Source: Marinobacter salarius (GTDB lineage: Bacteria; Pseudomonadota; Gammaproteobacteria; Pseudomonadales; Oleiphilaceae). Taken from it: a DNA stretch of 64,000 nt. Both the position numbers and the translations under genes were made by a program. The stretch spans positions 3,410,001 through 3,474,000 of the forward strand of contig NZ_CP136693.1 in assembly GCF_032922745.1 (NCBI RefSeq). Direction: 5' to 3'. The notes under the pieces are model-generated. The model made no database searches. It was given only the letters and a program-made list of their open reading frames with translations, and was not told the DNA's origin. This document shows positions 60,927-64,000 of this stretch, in pieces. Each line of letters begins with the position of its first letter. Position 1 is the stretch's first letter.

Positions 60927-61559
60927 ATGCATACGGTATTTTTACGCCTGAGATCAATAGTTTTTCTCGCTTTAATGTGTATTGGTGCGCAGGCTCAGGC
61001 CAGCCAGAGCACACTGATGATCGTTGGAGACAGCCTCAGCGCAGCCTACGGCGTGCAAACCGGGGAATCCTGGGTGGCTCTGCTTCAGGAACGGCTCGAG
61101 GGCGAGGGCCTGGACCACTGGCAGGTGGTGAACGCCAGCATCAGCGGCGAAACCACCGATGGCGGTCTGCGCCGCCTGCCGGATCTTCTGGACAAGAACG
61201 AACCGGCCATTGTTGTCATCGAGCTCGGTGGTAACGATGGCTTGCGAGGATTTCCGCCCAACGTTATCCGCCAAAACCTGGCCCGGATGATTGAGCAGGT
61301 AAAAGAGACAGGCGCCGAAACCCTGCTGGTGGGCATGCAGATTCCGCCCAATTACGGTCAGCGATATACCCGCGCCTTCGCGGACATTTACCCCGAACTT
61401 GCCGACGAATACGAGACCGAACTGCTCCCCTTCTTCCTGGAAGGTATCTATGACCAGGAGGGCATGATGCAAGGCGATAGCATTCATCCGACGGCGGAAG
61501 CGCAGGGTCAGTTGCTCGATAACATCTGGCCGGTGCTGGAACCCATGCTCAGGGAATAG
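60927..61559 (+). CDS. tesA: Periplasmic GDSL thioesterase/lysophospholipase TesA-like
   Basis: 210-residue exported GDSL hydrolase. A signal peptide (ending AQAQA-SQ) precedes GDSLSAAYG with nucleophile S36, the GGNDGLRG oxyanion block and the acid-histidine DSIHPT. This is the TesA (acyl-CoA thioesterase I/protease I/lysophospholipase L1) pattern, a multifunctional periplasmic esterase. Divergence from ybbA/ybbP matches E. coli synteny and strengthens the call. Its stop is seven bases from the end of the convergent YheT-like gene. Confidence 0.9.
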   Translation: MHTVFLRLRSIVFLALMCIGAQAQASQSTLMIVGDSLSAAYGVQTGESWVALLQERLEGEGLDHWQVVNASISGETTDGGLRRLPDLLDKNEPAIVVIELGGNDGLRGFPPNVIRQNLARMIEQVKETGAETLLVGMQIPPNYGQRYTRAFADIYPELADEYETELLPFFLEGIYDQEGMMQGDSIHPTAEAQGQLLDNIWPVLEPMLRE

Positions 61560-61566
61560 CCCTGCC

Positions 61567-62532
61567 TTAAGCCACCAGCGTGCGGGCATGCGCCACAGCC
61601 CGCCGTTCCGACCAGTAATAACCATCCTGAACGTGCTCAACAAAGCCGACATGGCCGCCCCAACGGGGCGCCTCCAGCCGCACGTAAGCGCCCAGTTGCG
61701 CACGGGACTCCGGAAAACATTGCCGGGACAGGAACGGGTCGTCGGCAGCGTTAACCATCAGCGCCGGCACACGGATGTCTTTGAGGGCCCACAAGGCAGA
61801 ACAGTTGGCCCAATAGTCCCTGGCATCTCGGAAACCGTGTAACGGGGCGGTGTAGCGGTCATCAAACTCATGGAAACTGCGAATTTTCTCGAACCCGGCA
61901 ATATCGATCAGCCCCGGGAATCGTTTCGACTTCTCTTCCATCTTCACGTGAAGGTCGCGCAGAAAACGTTGCATGTAGATACGCCGACTGGGCCGGGCCA
62001 GCGTATCCGCACTGCCGGCCAGGTCACAGGGTACGGAATAGGTGACAGCGCCGCAGATACGGCTATCCACCTGCTCTGATTTCTGCCCGAGGTATAGCAG
62101 TGTGAGGTTACCGCCCATGCTGAAGCCCGAAAGCATCACTTTTCCATATCCCTGAGCAAGTCCATGCTGCACGACCCTGTCCAGGTCGCCAGTTGCGCCG
62201 CTGTGGTAAAAGCGGGGCTGGTGGTTCATCACACCGCCGCACGAACGAAAGTTCCAGGCCAATACATCCCAACCGTCGTTCAACAGCGCCCGCGCCAATC
62301 CTTGCATGTAAGGGCGCTGACTGTGCCCTTCCAGGCCGTGGGATAACACCGCCAACCGGTCGTTCCCCTGGCGATACCAATCCAGATGTAACTCGTCATC
62401 GTCCTCCGTTGGCAGCGATTCCCTGACCGGCTCTGTCAGTGACACCTTGCGAAACAGAGTCGGCCAGACAGACTGAACGTGGCCATTGCGCAACCACAGG
62501 GGTGGCTTGTAATACAGATTGTGGTCGTACAA
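61567..62532 (-). CDS. YheT-family alpha/beta hydrolase
   Basis: 321-residue serine hydrolase of the YheT (ABHD1-like) family. Marks are LRNGHVQSVWPTLFR, LSHGLEGHSQRPYMQGLA, WNFRSCGG, and the nucleophile SGFSMGGNLTL; the histidine is in APRWGGHVGF. The TTG start at 62532 follows AAAGGTTAAATT. Expected to hydrolyse an ester; the in vivo substrate of YheT is unknown. The gene ends at the tesA 3' end and starts 73 bases from the tRNA, divergent from it. Confidence 0.87.
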   Translation of the reverse strand: MYDHNLYYKPPLWLRNGHVQSVWPTLFRKVSLTEPVRESLPTEDDDELHLDWYRQGNDRLAVLSHGLEGHSQRPYMQGLARALLNDGWDVLAWNFRSCGGVMNHQPRFYHSGATGDLDRVVQHGLAQGYGKVMLSGFSMGGNLTLLYLGQKSEQVDSRICGAVTYSVPCDLAGSADTLARPSRRIYMQRFLRDLHVKMEEKSKRFPGLIDIAGFEKIRSFHEFDDRYTAPLHGFRDARDYWANCSALWALKDIRVPALMVNAADDPFLSRQCFPESRAQLGAYVRLEAPRWGGHVGFVEHVQDGYYWSERRAVAHARTLVA

Positions 62533-62605
62533 AATTTAACCTTTCAATTCATGGGGTTGACGCCGCCGGGCAAAGCCCCTATTATGCGCGCCATTCCGAC
62601 TTTGT

Positions 62606-62681
62606 TCCCCGATAGCTCAGTTGGTAGAGCAACGGACTGTTAATCCGTTTGTCGCTGGTTCGAGCCCAGCTCGGGGAGCCA
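62606..62681 (+). tRNA. tRNA-Asn (GTT)
   Basis: Complete 76-base tRNA with encoded CCA. The acceptor is TCCCCGA/TCGGGGA, the D-arm has AGCTCAGTTGGTAGAGC, the anticodon loop is CTGTTAA (GTT at 62639-62641) and the T-arm is CTGGTTCGAGCCCAG. The 3' CCA is one base away from the stop codon of the convergent aminopeptidase gene, and no separate terminator lies between them. A usual landing site for integrative elements, but no integrase or partial copy is near it. Confidence 0.97.
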
Positions 62682-62682
62682 C

Positions 62683-63975
62683 TTACAGCACCTCCTCTCG
62701 CTGCATGAACTCCCGCAGCACCCGGAACAACGTAACCCCATCTCTGGTTCCTGCCATTTCCCGGATTGAGTGCATACCAAACTGCGGCACACCGATATCC
62801 AGCGTTGTCACCCCAAGATTGCCGGCGGTCAGCGGGCCGATCGTGCTTCCACACCCCATGTCACTGCGCACCACAAAAGTTTGGTATGGCAGGTCCAGTT
62901 CATCGCTGATGTGGCGGTAGAGCGCAGCGGAGCGGCTGTTGGTCGCGTAGCGCTGATTGTGGTTGACCTTGATGACCGGCCCCCGATTGAGGATCGGACC
63001 ATGGTTCTCATCGTGCCTGTCCATGTAGTTGGGGTGAACGCCATGCGCGTTGTCCGCGGAGATCATCATCGAGCGGGCGATCGCCCGTGCCCGCCCCTTG
63101 CCGCACCAGCGATCGAGAACTGCGGACAGGAATGGCCCCTGCGCACCTTCCGCCGACACGCTGCCCACTTCCTCATGGTCGTTACAGACCAATAGCGCCG
63201 GCTCGTCGCCGGATGACTCAATAAGCGCCTGCAACCCGATGTAGCAACTCAGCAGATTGTCCAGCCTGGCCGAGGCAATAAAGTCATCGCGCAGGCCCAC
63301 GATCGATGCCGGATGGGCGTCGTAAAAACCCAGTTCGTAACCAAGGATTTTACGAATTCCGATACGCGGCTGCTCATTGGCCAACTGTTCCGTGAGAAGA
63401 TCTGCGAAGCTTGTGGTGTCATCTTCCGGCACCTGCATCAGTACCGGCGGCAGATCCGTTTGCGGATTCACGGTGCGGTTGCTGTTGGCTTCCCGGTCCA
63501 GGTGAATGGCCAGACTGGGGATGTAGGCCACAGCCTTGCGAAAATCGACCAGCGTATCCTTCACCGATCCGGACTCATCCACATACGTCACCCGGCCCGC
63601 CAGCGACAGGTCGCGGTCAAACCAGGGATTCAGCAACACGCCGCCGTAGACTTCCACACCCAACTGGAAAAACCCCTTGCGGCGCAGTTCCGGGTTAGGT
63701 TTCACCTTCAGGCAGGGGCTGTCGGTGTGGGCACCCACCATACGAATACCGGCTTCCGCGGGGTCGCGGCGACCAGTGCGAAACGCCACGATGGATGAGC
63801 CGTTACGGATGGCGTAATAGCCCTGCCCCGCTTCCAGTTCCCAGTCTTCTCTCTCATCCAGAGCCTTGAAACCAGCCTCATCCAGGCGATGCTTCATGCT
63901 GGCCACTGCGTGCCAGGGTGTCGGCGAAGCGTTCAGAAATTCGAGCAAATCGGTGTTAAATTCAGCGTGTTCCAT
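62683..63975 (-). CDS. M18 family aminopeptidase
   Basis: 430-residue co-catalytic dizinc aminopeptidase of the M18 (ApeB/aspartyl aminopeptidase) family. Marks are MVGAHTDSPCLKVKPNP with the first zinc histidine-aspartate, VCNDHEEVGSVSAEGAQG with the catalytic Glu pair and LDIGVPQFGMHSIREM at the last zinc histidine. It cleaves N-terminal acidic or neutral residues from peptides. The ATG at 63975 has AGGGAC upstream. Gene ends at the tRNA-Asn; nothing else follows in the last 25 bases. Confidence 0.92.
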   Translation of the reverse strand: MEHAEFNTDLLEFLNASPTPWHAVASMKHRLDEAGFKALDEREDWELEAGQGYYAIRNGSSIVAFRTGRRDPAEAGIRMVGAHTDSPCLKVKPNPELRRKGFFQLGVEVYGGVLLNPWFDRDLSLAGRVTYVDESGSVKDTLVDFRKAVAYIPSLAIHLDREANSNRTVNPQTDLPPVLMQVPEDDTTSFADLLTEQLANEQPRIGIRKILGYELGFYDAHPASIVGLRDDFIASARLDNLLSCYIGLQALIESSGDEPALLVCNDHEEVGSVSAEGAQGPFLSAVLDRWCGKGRARAIARSMMISADNAHGVHPNYMDRHDENHGPILNRGPVIKVNHNQRYATNSRSAALYRHISDELDLPYQTFVVRSDMGCGSTIGPLTAGNLGVTTLDIGVPQFGMHSIREMAGTRDGVTLFRVLREFMQREEVL

Positions 63976-64000
63976 GATGTCCCTGATAAACTGATAATTG

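Noticed and set aside
62606..62681. Integrative element at tRNA-Asn
   Set aside because: No integrase, no duplicated tRNA 3' end and ordinary house-keeping genes on both sides.

Overview
The window is a chromosomal segment of a gammaproteobacterium, most likely Marinobacter or a close marine relative. This is inferred from the moderately high-GC gene-dense backbone, the split B12-dependent ribonucleotide reductase (NrdJa/NrdJb), a DUF6160-type surface protein, several acyl-CoA and lipid genes, and a hairpin repeat built round GGAGCCATGGATGGCGGAGC. No rRNA, CRISPR array, transposase or integrase was seen. There is one tRNA (Asn, GTT).

Layout. 1-7.9 kb: end of an iron-type ABC permease, a thioesterase, a FadD-like acyl-CoA ligase, a three-gene TrpXYZ-like ABC importer and a DUF6160 protein. 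8-11.4 kb: nrdJa-nrdJb behind tandem NrdR-type boxes and a long structured leader. 11.4-15.0 kb: an AT-rich island with a C5-cytosine DNA methyltransferase, a MORC/MutL-like GHKL ATPase in the same operon, and a divergent HTH regulator. 15.4-18.1 kb: an orphan type VI secretion cassette (PAAR-DUF2235 lipase plus DUF2931 lipoprotein) and a small membrane protein. 18.4-29.8 kb: small accessory and stress genes (GrpB, TfoX, YcaQ-like glycosylase, DinB, GNAT, DUF418, beta-lactamase-like, SDR) and the first LolCDE/YbbAP-like exporter. 29.8-43.5 kb: MgtE, regulators (LysR, Crp, AraC, MarR), cytochrome P460, YnfA, LysE, pirin, racemase, antiporter, hydrolase and metallopeptidase genes. 43.5-53.4 kb: katG, class I aldolase, a metallo-beta-lactamase-fold hydrolase, dusC, DUF2835, htpG with a sigma-32-type promoter and two long inverted repeats in its leader, a thioesterase pair and DUF599. 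53.5-64 kb: an M48 protease, an SCP2-like/alcohol dehydrogenase operon, a solute-binding protein, tesA divergent from ybbA-ybbP-like genes, a YheT-like hydrolase, tRNA-Asn and an M18 aminopeptidase.

Most promising undescribed system: the methyltransferase/GHKL-ATPase/HTH module. Its two transcription units share one perfect 13-bp inverted repeat. Each strand of that repeat reads as a -35 and a -10 box at 18-bp spacing. The predicted regulator transcript would start at or next to its ATG (leaderless), while the methyltransferase has a strong ribosome site. No nuclease gene accompanies it, and the C-terminus of the ATPase looks HEPN-like, so it may be the effector. The second notable item is the heat-shock leader of htpG, which carries two perfect 23- and 25-bp hairpins with the same core in opposite orientation.
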